Assembly: GCF_016907315.1 (NCBI RefSeq)
Contig: NZ_JAFBBS010000001.1
Span: 2,976,001-3,040,000, forward strand
Source: Microbacterium esteraromaticum
Lineage (GTDB): Bacteria > Actinomycetota > Actinomycetes > Actinomycetales > Microbacteriaceae
Direction of reading: 5' to 3'
DNA: 64,000 nucleotides
The position numbers and the translations under genes were made by a program. Shown here piece by piece: positions 46,272 to 54,509 of the stretch. The notes beneath the pieces were generated by a model that saw only the letters and a program-made list of their open reading frames with translations, had not been told where the DNA came from and did not search any database. How positions within the stretch are numbered: position 1 is the first letter of the stretch; the number at the start of each line of letters is the position of its first letter.

Positions 46272-47129
46272 GTGCCTGAGACCACGACGCAGACGTTCCG
46301 CGTCAGCGATGAGCTGGAGCTCACCTGGGCGGGGGTCACGGACCGCGGGCGTCGCCGCGAGAACAATCAGGACTCCTTCCTCGCGAAGTACCCGCTGTAC
46401 ATCGTCGCCGACGGCATGGGCGGCCATGCCGGCGGCGAGATCGCCAGCCAGGCGACGGTCGACCGGCTCTCCGACATGGTCGACGCGGGCCACATCGACG
46501 ACGATCGCATCCTCGCGGCGCTGCAGCTCGCGGTCGACGACATCCACCAGCATCCGGACACCACCGACGAGGGAACGGGCACGACCCTCACGGGCGTCTA
46601 TCTCGACCGTGGCGAAGACGGCTGGCGCTGGATCTCGCTGAACATCGGCGATTCCCGGGTGTACCTCGAGCGTGACGGACGGCTCATCCAGGTCACGACC
46701 GATCACTCGGTCGTGCAGGAGCTGATCTCCTCGGGCAAGATCAGCCCGGAAGAGGCCGACGCCCATCCGTACAGCAACGTCATCACGCGCGCCGTCGGCG
46801 CGAACGAGCTGGTCTCACCCGACTACGTGGCGATCGACGTCGTCGACGGTGACCGCTTCATCATCTGCTCAGACGGTCTCACCAAAGAGCTGACCGACTA
46901 CGGGATCCTGCATTTCCTCCGCGAGAACTCCGAACCTGCAGCAGCAGTGAACGCGATGGTGGAGGCTGCGCTGGAGAACGGCGGGCGTGACAACGTCACG
47001 CTGATCGTGCTGAACGTGCGGTACACGGGCGCTTCCGAAGACGAAGTGGATGACGGCGCGGCAGGGGAGGAAGCCGAACCGGCCGAACCCGAGCACTCTT
47101 CCTCCACAGAGGCCGCCACCGCGGAATGA
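46272..47129 (+). CDS. PP2C-family serine/threonine protein phosphatase
   Basis: Metal-dependent phosphatase (285 aa). PPM motifs in order: GRRRENNQDSFLAKYP, the metal-binding ADGMGGHAGGEIAS, GTGTTLTGVYL, ISLNIGDSRVYLERDG, FIICSDGLTKEL and GGRDNVTLIVLNV. It has no membrane segment; the C-terminal 35 residues are acidic (EEAEPAEPEHSSSTEA). GTG start. It is 58 bases upstream of the FtsK/SpoIIIE-type gene on the same strand. It resembles the PstP/Stp class that reverses Pkn kinases; no kinase gene is in the window. Confidence 0.92.
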   Translation: MPETTTQTFRVSDELELTWAGVTDRGRRRENNQDSFLAKYPLYIVADGMGGHAGGEIASQATVDRLSDMVDAGHIDDDRILAALQLAVDDIHQHPDTTDEGTGTTLTGVYLDRGEDGWRWISLNIGDSRVYLERDGRLIQVTTDHSVVQELISSGKISPEEADAHPYSNVITRAVGANELVSPDYVAIDVVDGDRFIICSDGLTKELTDYGILHFLRENSEPAAAVNAMVEAALENGGRDNVTLIVLNVRYTGASEDEVDDGAAGEEAEPAEPEHSSSTEAATAE

Positions 47130-47187
47130 TCACTCCCCGCCTGTGGAGAGGCCAGATCTGATTCCGTCGATGGTCTGAGATGGACGG

Positions 47188-49896
47188 ATGGATGCCACGA
47201 CCATCGTCCTCCCCGCAGCCCCGGCCGAGCCGGCCCGCCCCCAGCTCCCCTTGCTGGCGGCCATCGTCCCCGTCATCGCAGGCGTCGTGCTGTGGCTCGT
47301 CACAGGTTCGCTGTTCGCTCTGTGCTTCGCCGCCATCGGGCCGCTGATGCTGCTCGCGTCGTTCTTCGACGGAATGCGGGCTCGGCGCCGTGGCCGGAGA
47401 CGGGCGGAGAGCGAGGCTGATCTCGCCTGGCTGCGCGCTGACGAGGAGCTCGCGCGGCTGCACGATCAGGAGCATGAACTGCTCTGGCACCGGACTCCCG
47501 ACGCGGCGCGCTGCCTGCTCGACCCGCCCCTGCGCGGACGCGTGCCGCTGGGTTCAGCCACCGAGGTCGTGATCGGGCGCGGGGATCGCCGCAGCACCGT
47601 GCGCGCCTCGGGCGGTGATGACGAACGGGCGCGTTCCTTCCGCGAGCGTGCGGAACGGCTCGCAGACGGGCCGGTCGTCGTCGAACTCGGTGGCGGCATC
47701 TGCGTCCGCGGTCCCGAACCCGTAGCGGCTGCCGTCGTCCGGGCACTCGTGACGCAGCTGTGCCTTCGGTTCGGGCCGGCCGAGCTGAGCCTGCACGGCG
47801 CGGGCGTCGCCCCCTGGGGATTCGACGCGTTCCCGCACGCAGGACGGCGTCGTGCACGCTTCCGGCTGCGTCTGGGGGAGGGCGCGGATGCCGCGGACGC
47901 CGTGATCTGCATCCGGAGCCCCGGCGACGAGCCCCCGGGAGGAATCACGACGGTGCTGGATTTCGCGGTGCCCGGTCAGGCGCGGGTGCGCACTGCGGAT
48001 GGCGTTCGCGAACTCGCCCTGGAGGGACTGTCGGCGCAGCAGACGGCAGTGATCGCGGTGGAGATGACACGACGCAACGATGAAGGATCCGACGTGCCCG
48101 ACGCGGTCGCTCTCGCCGAGATCGAGCCGACCTCCGGCGGCGACGGGCGGCTCACCGCTCGGTTCGGCCGCGGACCGCATGGCGATGTGGTGATCGATCT
48201 CGTCGACGACGGACCGCACGCGATCGTGACCGGCATGACAGGCACAGGCAAGAGCGAACTGCTCACCAGCTGGCTGGCGGCCATCGCCTCAGGGCACAGT
48301 CCGAGCGAAGTGGCGTTCGTGCTGATCGACTTCAAGGGGGGAACGGCGTTCGAGCCGCTGCGCACCCTGCCCCACGTTGTGGCAGTGGTGACCGATCTCG
48401 ACTCAGTCGGAGCCCGCCGCGGCGTCGGCAGCCTCACTGCTGAGCTGCGACGGCGTGAAGCCGCTCTCGCTGTCGCCGGTGCTCGTGACGTGCGTGAATG
48501 TCCCTCGCTCGGGCGCCTCGTGATCGTCGTCGACGAGTTCGCCGCACTCGTTCAGGAGCACCCGGATCTGGCGCAGATCTTCACCGACATCGCCGCGCGC
48601 GGGCGGGCGCTCGGGATGCATCTCGTGCTCGGCACGCAGCGAGCCGGAGGAGTGATACGGGAGGCCCTGGCCGCGAACTGTCCGCTGCGGCTCAGCCTCC
48701 GCGTCGCGGAGTCGGCGGACAGTCGTCTCGTGATCGGCTCGGACGCAGCCGCCGATCTGCCGGGCGGGCTCGAGACCAGAGGGCTCGGCTACGTCCGGCG
48801 CCCCGAGGACGTCGAGCCTCATCCGATGCGGGTGGCGCTCACGTCACCCGCCGACCTCGCCACCGTCGCGCAGCAGTGGGCGGGAGCACCCAGGCTGGCC
48901 AGCCCGTGGCTGCCGCCGCTGCCGTCCGTGATCGATGTGCCCGTGACCCGTGATGCCGACGACGGACCGCATGCGGTGATGCTCGGTCGCGCCGACCACC
49001 CCGATCAGCAGAGCCAGCCATGGGTCCGCCTCGCGCCAGGCGAGGGACTGGGCGTCGTCGGCGGCCCGGCTTCGGGCAAGAGCACCTTGATCCGGGCGCT
49101 GCACACCCAGCAACCGGATGCCGTCATCGTCCCCACCGACGCGGAGGAAGCGTGGGACGCCGTAGCCGAGCTGTCAACCGGTCGTCATGGCGTGGTGCTG
49201 TGCGACGATCTCGACGTGCTCGTCGCACAGTATCCGCCCGAGCACGCGCAGCTCTTCCTCAGCCGCTGGGAGACGATCGTACGAGCGCCGGCCGGCGCGG
49301 TCATCACCGCCTCGCGCGCGTCCGGCCCCGTCGGTCGGCTGCTGGACGGACTCGCGCGCCGCGCCCTGCTGCGGGTGAGCAGTCGGGTCGAGCACGTCGC
49401 GGCAGGCGGTGATTCCGCTGCGTTCGATCCGCATCGCCCGCCCGGGCGCGCCTGGATCGACGGTCGCGACGTCCAGCTGTGCTGGACGGATCGCACTCCC
49501 GCTGCCGGTCTCGTCGCACCCGTTGCCGGCTGGCATCCGCGCAGGGGTCGCTCCGGGGTGGTGACGCCAGCAGTCGACGGCACTCGGGCTGCGCTCGCAG
49601 CCGCTCACCCAGGCTGCCGGGTGACGACCCTCGCCCAGCTCGCCGGGACGTCGGGTGATACGGATGCCACTGATGCGCCCGTGGTGATCGTGGGCGACCC
49701 CGAGGAGTGGCGTTCGCAATGGGCGAGGCTGCAAGGCATCCGGACCGAGGGGGAGCTGGTCATCGCCGCCGAGTGCGCGCCGGAGCTGCGTCAGCTCGCC
49801 GGCGTGCGCGAGACGCCGCCCTTCGCCAGGCTTCACGAAGGCAGGGCCTGGGCGGTCGAGCCGGGGCGTCGTCCCCGGAGGGTTCGGCTGGGGTGA
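47188..49896 (+). CDS. FtsK/SpoIIIE-domain ATPase, EccC-like, membrane-anchored
   Basis: A 902-aa protein. Two N-terminal membrane helices (about 20-60) are followed by ARRRGRRR and a helical linker. The first ATPase domain has Walker A GMTGTGKS at 349-356, the block VLIDFKGGTAFEPL, Walker B RLVIVVDEFAAL (about 442-453), and HLVLGTQRAGGVI. A second, more divergent domain has GGPASGKST (about 625-633) and a CDDLDVL Walker-B-like strand. The topology is like EccC of type VII secretion or the FtsK/SpoIIIE family, but no EccB, EccD, EccE or WXG100 genes are adjacent. Its PP2C neighbour suggests signalling control. The start ATG 47188 lacks a strong ribosome site. Confidence 0.85.
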   Translation: MDATTIVLPAAPAEPARPQLPLLAAIVPVIAGVVLWLVTGSLFALCFAAIGPLMLLASFFDGMRARRRGRRRAESEADLAWLRADEELARLHDQEHELLWHRTPDAARCLLDPPLRGRVPLGSATEVVIGRGDRRSTVRASGGDDERARSFRERAERLADGPVVVELGGGICVRGPEPVAAAVVRALVTQLCLRFGPAELSLHGAGVAPWGFDAFPHAGRRRARFRLRLGEGADAADAVICIRSPGDEPPGGITTVLDFAVPGQARVRTADGVRELALEGLSAQQTAVIAVEMTRRNDEGSDVPDAVALAEIEPTSGGDGRLTARFGRGPHGDVVIDLVDDGPHAIVTGMTGTGKSELLTSWLAAIASGHSPSEVAFVLIDFKGGTAFEPLRTLPHVVAVVTDLDSVGARRGVGSLTAELRRREAALAVAGARDVRECPSLGRLVIVVDEFAALVQEHPDLAQIFTDIAARGRALGMHLVLGTQRAGGVIREALAANCPLRLSLRVAESADSRLVIGSDAAADLPGGLETRGLGYVRRPEDVEPHPMRVALTSPADLATVAQQWAGAPRLASPWLPPLPSVIDVPVTRDADDGPHAVMLGRADHPDQQSQPWVRLAPGEGLGVVGGPASGKSTLIRALHTQQPDAVIVPTDAEEAWDAVAELSTGRHGVVLCDDLDVLVAQYPPEHAQLFLSRWETIVRAPAGAVITASRASGPVGRLLDGLARRALLRVSSRVEHVAAGGDSAAFDPHRPPGRAWIDGRDVQLCWTDRTPAAGLVAPVAGWHPRRGRSGVVTPAVDGTRAALAAAHPGCRVTTLAQLAGTSGDTDATDAPVVIVGDPEEWRSQWARLQGIRTEGELVIAAECAPELRQLAGVRETPPFARLHEGRAWAVEPGRRPRRVRLG

Positions 49897-49905
49897 TCGC
49901 CGCGG

Positions 49906-50901
49906 TCAGATGCCCGAGCCGGGGCGGATCATCCCGACCGGCTGGCCGCCGCCGAGCACCTCCAGAGGCAGGGCGCTCGCCAGGGTCGCGACATCCGACT
50001 CGCTGAGGGCACCGGCGCGCGCGAGCAGGGTCGCGGCGACGATCGCCGAAGCGCGGCTGCTGCCGTCGAGCATCTTGCTGGCGACGGTCGTGCCGTCAGG
50101 GGCGACCATGACCATCACGCCCTCCGCGCCGTGCTTGGCGAACACGCCGAGGGTCTCGATGGCGATGGTGTCGGGCTCGCCCGGTCCGGCAATGGTCCAC
50201 GGGTTCTCGCGCACAGCGCGGACGAGCGCGCCGGCGACACGATGCAGAGCGAACGGCGAGCGCTCGGATGCCGAGCCGATCCGGTGGATCGCGCGCGCGA
50301 GGCCGAGCAGCGTGATCGCGTGGACTGGCGCTCCGCAGCCGTCGATGGAGGTGTGCGCGATCTTCTCGCCGGCAAGGCGCTCGACGACGTCGCGGATGTG
50401 CACCTGCAGCGGGTGGGCGGGGTCGAGGTAGCCCTCGGTGGGCCAGTCGGTCGCGACGCACGCGCGCAGCATCAGAGCGTGCTTGCCCGAGCAGTTCATC
50501 CGCACGCGCGCCTTGTCGGCGTGGTCGCGGATCATGTCACGACGAGCCGTCGCATCGGAAGGCCATGCGGTCGGGCAGCCGAGGTCGTCCTCGTTCAGAC
50601 CGCCGGCGGCGAGCATCTCACGTACCACCTCGACATGGCGGTCGGTGCCGCTGTGGCTGGCGGTGCCGAGCGCGAGCTGCTCGCTATCGAGGGCGGCGCC
50701 GGCTGTCACGCTGGCGATCGCCTGCAGCGGCTTGAGGCTCGAGCGCGGCAGGATGAGCGCCTCGGCATTGCCGTGCTGCGCGACGACCTCTCCTTCGGGG
50801 GAGAGCACGACCGCAGCACCCGCATGGCGGGACTCCACGAAGCCGTTGCGCTCCACGATCGCGAGTTCGACAGCGTCAGCGATGGTGAGAGTCTCGAGCA
50901 C
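49906..50901 (-). CDS. Asparaginase (thermolabile/R. etli type II family, PF06089)
   Basis: A 331-aa protein of the rhizobial-type L-asparaginase family, unrelated to the E. coli type. The conserved blocks are ALILPRSSLKPLQAIA (Ser-x-x-Lys pair), ASHSGTDRHVEVV, RMNCSGKHALMLRACV and SIDGCGAPVHAITL. No signal peptide, so cytoplasmic. Starts with GTG; a TAGGCT box ends 6 bases upstream, so it is probably leaderless. It converges with the FtsK-like gene, with about 10 bases between the stops. Confidence 0.9.
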   Translation of the reverse strand: MLETLTIADAVELAIVERNGFVESRHAGAAVVLSPEGEVVAQHGNAEALILPRSSLKPLQAIASVTAGAALDSEQLALGTASHSGTDRHVEVVREMLAAGGLNEDDLGCPTAWPSDATARRDMIRDHADKARVRMNCSGKHALMLRACVATDWPTEGYLDPAHPLQVHIRDVVERLAGEKIAHTSIDGCGAPVHAITLLGLARAIHRIGSASERSPFALHRVAGALVRAVRENPWTIAGPGEPDTIAIETLGVFAKHGAEGVMVMVAPDGTTVASKMLDGSSRASAIVAATLLARAGALSESDVATLASALPLEVLGGGQPVGMIRPGSGI

Positions 50902-50907
50902 CAGACA

Positions 50908-50913
50908 AGCCTA
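50908..50913 (-). promoter_or_regulatory. Predicted -10 element (leaderless) for asparaginase
   Basis: TAGGCT on the minus strand ends exactly 6 bases before the GTG at 50901. A variant CAGACT ends 6 bases before the divergent OsmC start. Confidence 0.5.
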
Positions 50914-50941
50914 ATGCGCCGCGCAGTGGCAGACTGGCGCA

Positions 50942-51433
50942 ATGGCCCCGCTCGGCGAACACCACTACGCGCTCACCACCACCTGGACGGGAAATCGCGG
51001 CTCCGGCACGAGCGGATACCGGGATTACACCAGAGACGTGACGATCAGCATCCAGGGCAAGACCGAGCTGCTGGCATCGTCCGACAAGCCTTTCCGCGGC
51101 GACCCGGCACGCTGGAATCCAGAGGATCTTCTCCTCGCCGCTCTGTCGGAGTGTCACCTGCTCTCGTACCTTCACGCATGCGTCACCGCGGGCGTCGTCG
51201 TGATCGACTACTACGACGACGCTCAGGGCGTGATGCGGGAGGATGGCCGCGGTGGCGGCGCATTCGCCGAGGTCACTCTGCGGCCGCAGGTGACCGTCGC
51301 AGACGAGTCGATGCTCGAGGCTGCCCGCGATGCCCACCGCACGGCGAACGAGTGGTGCTTCATCGCGAACTCGGTGAACTTCCCCGTGCGCCACGAGGCC
51401 ACGATCGTCGTCGCGTCGGCGCCTCGTGACTGA
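50942..51433 (+). CDS. OsmC/Ohr-family protein
   Basis: A 163-aa peroxiredoxin-like protein of the OsmC superfamily, which reduces organic hydroperoxides with two cysteines. The first catalytic Cys is in NPEDLLLAALSECHLLSYL and the second in RTANEWCFIANSVNFPV. The block YTRDVTISIQGK and the C-terminal VRHEATI fit the OsmC rather than the Ohr subgroup. It is divergent from the asparaginase gene and convergent with plsC. Confidence 0.9.
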   Translation: MAPLGEHHYALTTTWTGNRGSGTSGYRDYTRDVTISIQGKTELLASSDKPFRGDPARWNPEDLLLAALSECHLLSYLHACVTAGVVVIDYYDDAQGVMREDGRGGGAFAEVTLRPQVTVADESMLEAARDAHRTANEWCFIANSVNFPVRHEATIVVASAPRD

Positions 51434-51445
51434 GATCGCCGAGGC

Positions 51446-52234
51446 TCAGCGGCGCTCGTGCGGGAACGCCTGCTTGATCTTCTCGATCGGCGTCTGCGCC
51501 GGAGGCTCGTTGTACACGCCGGCGAGCTCCTGACCGCTCAGGGCGTGGATGGCGGCCATGATCTCGTCCGTCGCGAGCCGACGGGCCTTGCCACTGGTCG
51601 CAGGGCCGTGCTTCGAGACGTCGATGGGTGTCCCGAACCTGACTGTCACCCGCTCGCTCGTCGACGGCATCTTCGCGCCGACCGGCATCACCTTGTCGGT
51701 GCCGATCAGACCGACCGGCACGACGGGCGCCCCGGTCTGCAGGGCCAGGAAGGCGACGCCGGTGCGGCCCTTGTACAGGCGGCCGTCGGTCGAACGAGTG
51801 CCCTCGGGATACAGCGCGACCGCGAGGTCCTGCTCGAGCAGCTGTCGCTGCTGGTCGAGCGCGTCGAGAGCGGCCTGGCCTGCGCCGCGGCGCACGGGGA
51901 TGGCGCCGACAGAGGTGAAGAACTGGCGTGAGAGCGCACCCTTGAAACCAGTGCCCTCGAAGTAGCTCGACTTCGCCAGAAAGTGCACAGGCCGGGGAGC
52001 GGCCACCGGGATCGCCATCGAGTCGATGAAAGAGAGGTGATTGCTGGCGAGGATGACGGCGCCGCTGAGGGGCACGTTCTCGCGTCCCTCGATGCGAGGA
52101 CGGTAGACCACCCGAGCGAGGGGAGCGGCGATCATCCGTCCCAGCTTGTACTTGAACCCCGCGCGCTTCGGCGTGGTGTGCTCGGCCTCCCCGGACTCGG
52201 GATCGACGGGGGTGACCGAATGCTCAGAACTCAC
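51446..52234 (-). CDS. 1-acyl-sn-glycerol-3-phosphate acyltransferase (PlsC family)
   Basis: Acylates lysophosphatidic acid in phospholipid synthesis (262 aa). Motif I is ILASNHLSFIDSM (NHxxxxD as NHLSFID), motif III is ALYPEGTRSTDG and motif IV APVVPVGLIG. The hydrophobic N-terminal part is weak, so it is a peripheral membrane protein. Starts with GTG at 52234; TAAGCT ends 6 bases upstream. The C-terminal tail after motif IV extends by about 80 residues. It is not linked to plsB/plsX, so the acceptor may differ. Confidence 0.88.
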   Translation of the reverse strand: MSSEHSVTPVDPESGEAEHTTPKRAGFKYKLGRMIAAPLARVVYRPRIEGRENVPLSGAVILASNHLSFIDSMAIPVAAPRPVHFLAKSSYFEGTGFKGALSRQFFTSVGAIPVRRGAGQAALDALDQQRQLLEQDLAVALYPEGTRSTDGRLYKGRTGVAFLALQTGAPVVPVGLIGTDKVMPVGAKMPSTSERVTVRFGTPIDVSKHGPATSGKARRLATDEIMAAIHALSGQELAGVYNEPPAQTPIEKIKQAFPHERR

Positions 52235-52240
52235 CGGATG

Positions 52241-52246
52241 AGCTTA
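52241..52246 (-). promoter_or_regulatory. Predicted -10 element (leaderless) for plsC-like gene
   Basis: TAAGCT on the minus strand ends exactly 6 bases before the GTG at 52234. Confidence 0.5.
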
Positions 52247-52360
52247 TCTTTCCGTGCATGCCGAGCGTGGAATGGCTGCTGAGCCGGACGGCACTCAGCG
52301 GCAGCAAAGCCAGGTGGTTCACTATGGAAGATCCCTGCCCTGCGAATCCGAGGTCTCATC

Positions 52361-53308
52361 TTGCGCCTGCGCCCCCTCACCTTTGTCTCCACCGTGGCTC
52401 TCGCCGCGCTCGTGCTCACCGGATGCTCCGGTTCGCCGAAGCCCTCGGAGTCGGCCGACCCGACCGGCAGCGCCGATGCGTGCGCACAGGCGGCTGCGCC
52501 CGGATCGTACACCGACGGCGTCAAGGTCGACGGGGAGGTCGGCAAGCCGGCGAAGGTCACCGTCGACAAGAGCAAGAAGGTCGGCGAGGTGCAGCGCACG
52601 GTCGTCAGCGAGGGCGACGGCGAGAAGGTCGCCGAGGGCGACTACATCGCCTACGCGATGAGCGCGTTCGACTCGAAGACCGGAGACCACCTCGGCGACC
52701 TGGGGTACAAGGAGGGCGAGCTCCTGCCACAGAACGCGCTCGCGAACCAGGCGCTCGCCGAGGCGATCGGCTGCGCCACCATCGGAACCCGCGTCGCGTT
52801 CGCCTTGCCTGCGGCGGAGGGTGCGGAATCGCAGCTGTACATCATCGACGTGCTCGACAAGGTCCCCACCGCCGCGTGGGGAGAGAAGCAGAAGCCGGTC
52901 GACGGCATGCCGACGGTGAAGCTCGCGAAGGACGGCGAGCCCGATGTCGACGTTCCCGCCGGCGACGCTCCCAAGGAGCTGAAGATCTCTGTGCTGAAGG
53001 AGGGCGACGGTCCTGAGGTCGCCGACGGCGACACCACGCTGCTGCAGTACTACGGCGTCGACTGGAAGGACGGCAAGAGCTTCGACTCGTCGTGGTCGAA
53101 GGGCGCACCGTACGCAGCCCCCGGCAACACCTACGTACCGGGATTCGTGCAGGCGCTCGCGGGCCAGAAGGTCGGCTCGCAGGTGCTTGTCGTCATCCCG
53201 CCGGCGCTCGCCTACGGCGAGGACCCCGAGGCTCATGAGCTCGGAGGTCAGACGCTGGTGTTCGTCATCGACATCCTCGCGACGCAGCACGCGCCCGCCG
53301 GGCAGTGA
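52361..53308 (+). CDS. FKBP-type peptidyl-prolyl isomerase lipoprotein
   Basis: An extracytoplasmic lipoprotein (315 aa) with lipobox LTGC, lipidated Cys22, followed by a Ser/Pro/Thr linker. The C-terminal half is an FKBP domain: LLQYYGVDWKDGKSFDSSW, then YVPGFVQALAGQKVGSQVLVVIP and ALAYGE, with the hydrophobic active-site residues kept. The N-terminal half (about 50-180) looks like a second, divergent FKBP-like unit (VSEGDGEKVAEGDYIAYAMS). The start TTG at 52361 directly precedes the signal sequence; GAGG lies about 7 bases upstream. It probably helps fold secreted proteins. Confidence 0.88.
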   Translation: MRLRPLTFVSTVALAALVLTGCSGSPKPSESADPTGSADACAQAAAPGSYTDGVKVDGEVGKPAKVTVDKSKKVGEVQRTVVSEGDGEKVAEGDYIAYAMSAFDSKTGDHLGDLGYKEGELLPQNALANQALAEAIGCATIGTRVAFALPAAEGAESQLYIIDVLDKVPTAAWGEKQKPVDGMPTVKLAKDGEPDVDVPAGDAPKELKISVLKEGDGPEVADGDTTLLQYYGVDWKDGKSFDSSWSKGAPYAAPGNTYVPGFVQALAGQKVGSQVLVVIPPALAYGEDPEAHELGGQTLVFVIDILATQHAPAGQ

Positions 53309-53317
53309 CCGACTGAC

Positions 53318-53353
53318 GAGAGGGCGGCGATCCGGCAGGGTCGCCGCCCTCTC
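53318..53353 (+). terminator. Terminator hairpin of the FKBP gene
   Basis: Perfect 13-bp stem GAGAGGGCGGCGA / TCGCCGCCCTCTC with a 10-base loop, 9 bases after the stop and immediately before the dxr promoter. Confidence 0.8.
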
Positions 53354-53356
53354 GCA

Positions 53357-53362
53357 TAGGCT
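53357..53362 (+). promoter_or_regulatory. Predicted -10 element (leaderless) for dxr
   Basis: TAGGCT ends exactly 6 bases before the ATG at 53369. Confidence 0.5.
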
Positions 53363-53368
53363 GGCGGC

Positions 53369-54451
53369 ATGCGTCGCGTCATCGTCCTCGGCTCCACCGG
53401 CTCCATCGGCACACAGGCGCTGGACGTGATCCGCGGCAATCCGCGCCGCTTCGAACTCGTCGGCATCGCCGCAGGCAGCAACGCGGAGATGCTCGCAGAG
53501 CAGGCTGCCCAGTTCCAGCTCGAGCACACCGCACTCGGCGCCGCAGAGGCGGAGCAGATGGTGCGGGACGTCGAGGCTGATGTGGTGCTCAATGCGATCA
53601 CCGGCTCCATCGGGCTCGGATCGACCCTCGCGGCGCTGAAGGCGGGGCGCACGCTCGCCCTCGCCAACAAGGAGTCCCTCATCGTGGGCGGCGAGCTGGT
53701 GCGTGCGGGCGCCGCCCCCGATCAGATCGTGCCGGTCGACTCAGAGCACTCCGCCCTCGCACAGGCGCTGCGCGCCGGAACCCGCGCCGAGGTCGGCAGG
53801 CTCGTGGTCACCGCATCCGGTGGGCCCTTCCGAGGCCGTGCCAGGGCGGAGCTCGCCGACGTCACACCCGCCCAGGCTCTCGCCCATCCCACCTGGGACA
53901 TGGGGCGCATGGTCACCACGAACTCGGCGACGCTGGTGAACAAGGGCCTCGAGGTCATCGAGGCGCATCTACTGTTCGACGTGCCGTACGACGACATCGA
54001 GGTGGTCGTGCACCCGCAGTCGATCGTGCACTCCATGGTCGAGTTCGTCGACGGCTCGACCATCGCGCAGGCGTCGCCGCCCGACATGCGCCTGCCGATC
54101 TCGCTGGGTCTGGACTGGCCTCACCGTGTCGGCGGCGTCGGACGCCCGCTCGACTGGCGCACTGCGACCAGCTGGACCTTCGAGCCGCTCGACGACGAGG
54201 CCTTCCCCGCGGTCGCGCTGGCCAAGGCCGTCGGCCGCGCCGGCAGCACGTTCCCCGCGGTCTACAACGCCGCGAACGAGCAGGCCGTGCACGCCTTCCA
54301 CGACGGCCGGCTCACGTTCCTCGGCATCGTCGACACGATCCAGCGGGTCATCGATGCTCATGACGCTCCCGACGAGCTCACGATCGAGGCACTGGCCGAC
54401 GCCGAGGCCTGGGCGCGGGCGAAGGCGGATGCCCTGATCGCGGCATCCTGA
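53369..54451 (+). CDS. dxr: 1-deoxy-D-xylulose 5-phosphate reductoisomerase
   Basis: Second enzyme of the MEP isoprenoid pathway (360 aa, normal is about 380-400). The NADPH loop is [31 protein letters not shown], the metal-binding block [15 protein letters not shown] and the TASGGPFRG loop are intact, with CTD-linker [14 protein letters not shown]. Its pathway partner ispG is at 60.3 kb, with rseP between, an order often contiguous in other bacteria but here split by minus-strand genes. A weak bidirectional hairpin follows. Confidence 0.96.
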   Translation: MRRVIVLGSTGSIGTQALDVIRGNPRRFELVGIAAGSNAEMLAEQAAQFQLEHTALGAAEAEQMVRDVEADVVLNAITGSIGLGSTLAALKAGRTLALANKESLIVGGELVRAGAAPDQIVPVDSEHSALAQALRAGTRAEVGRLVVTASGGPFRGRARAELADVTPAQALAHPTWDMGRMVTTNSATLVNKGLEVIEAHLLFDVPYDDIEVVVHPQSIVHSMVEFVDGSTIAQASPPDMRLPISLGLDWPHRVGGVGRPLDWRTATSWTFEPLDDEAFPAVALAKAVGRAGSTFPAVYNAANEQAVHAFHDGRLTFLGIVDTIQRVIDAHDAPDELTIEALADAEAWARAKADALIAAS

Positions 54452-54459
54452 CCATCGAA

Positions 54460-54492
54460 AGAGCCGACCCCCCGGAATGGGCAGCCGGCTCT
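54460..54492. terminator. Weak bidirectional hairpin between dxr and murE-like gene
   Basis: AGAGCCG / CGGCTCT pair as a 7-bp stem with a 19-base loop in the 58-base gap between two convergent stops. No U-tract on either side. Confidence 0.4.
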
Positions 54493-54509
54493 CGTCGCCG
54501 AAGCCGGCG

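Noticed and set aside
46272-49896. Type VII secretion locus
   Set aside because: No WXG100, EccB, EccD, EccE or mycosin gene is adjacent, so only an orphan EccC-like ATPase is claimed.
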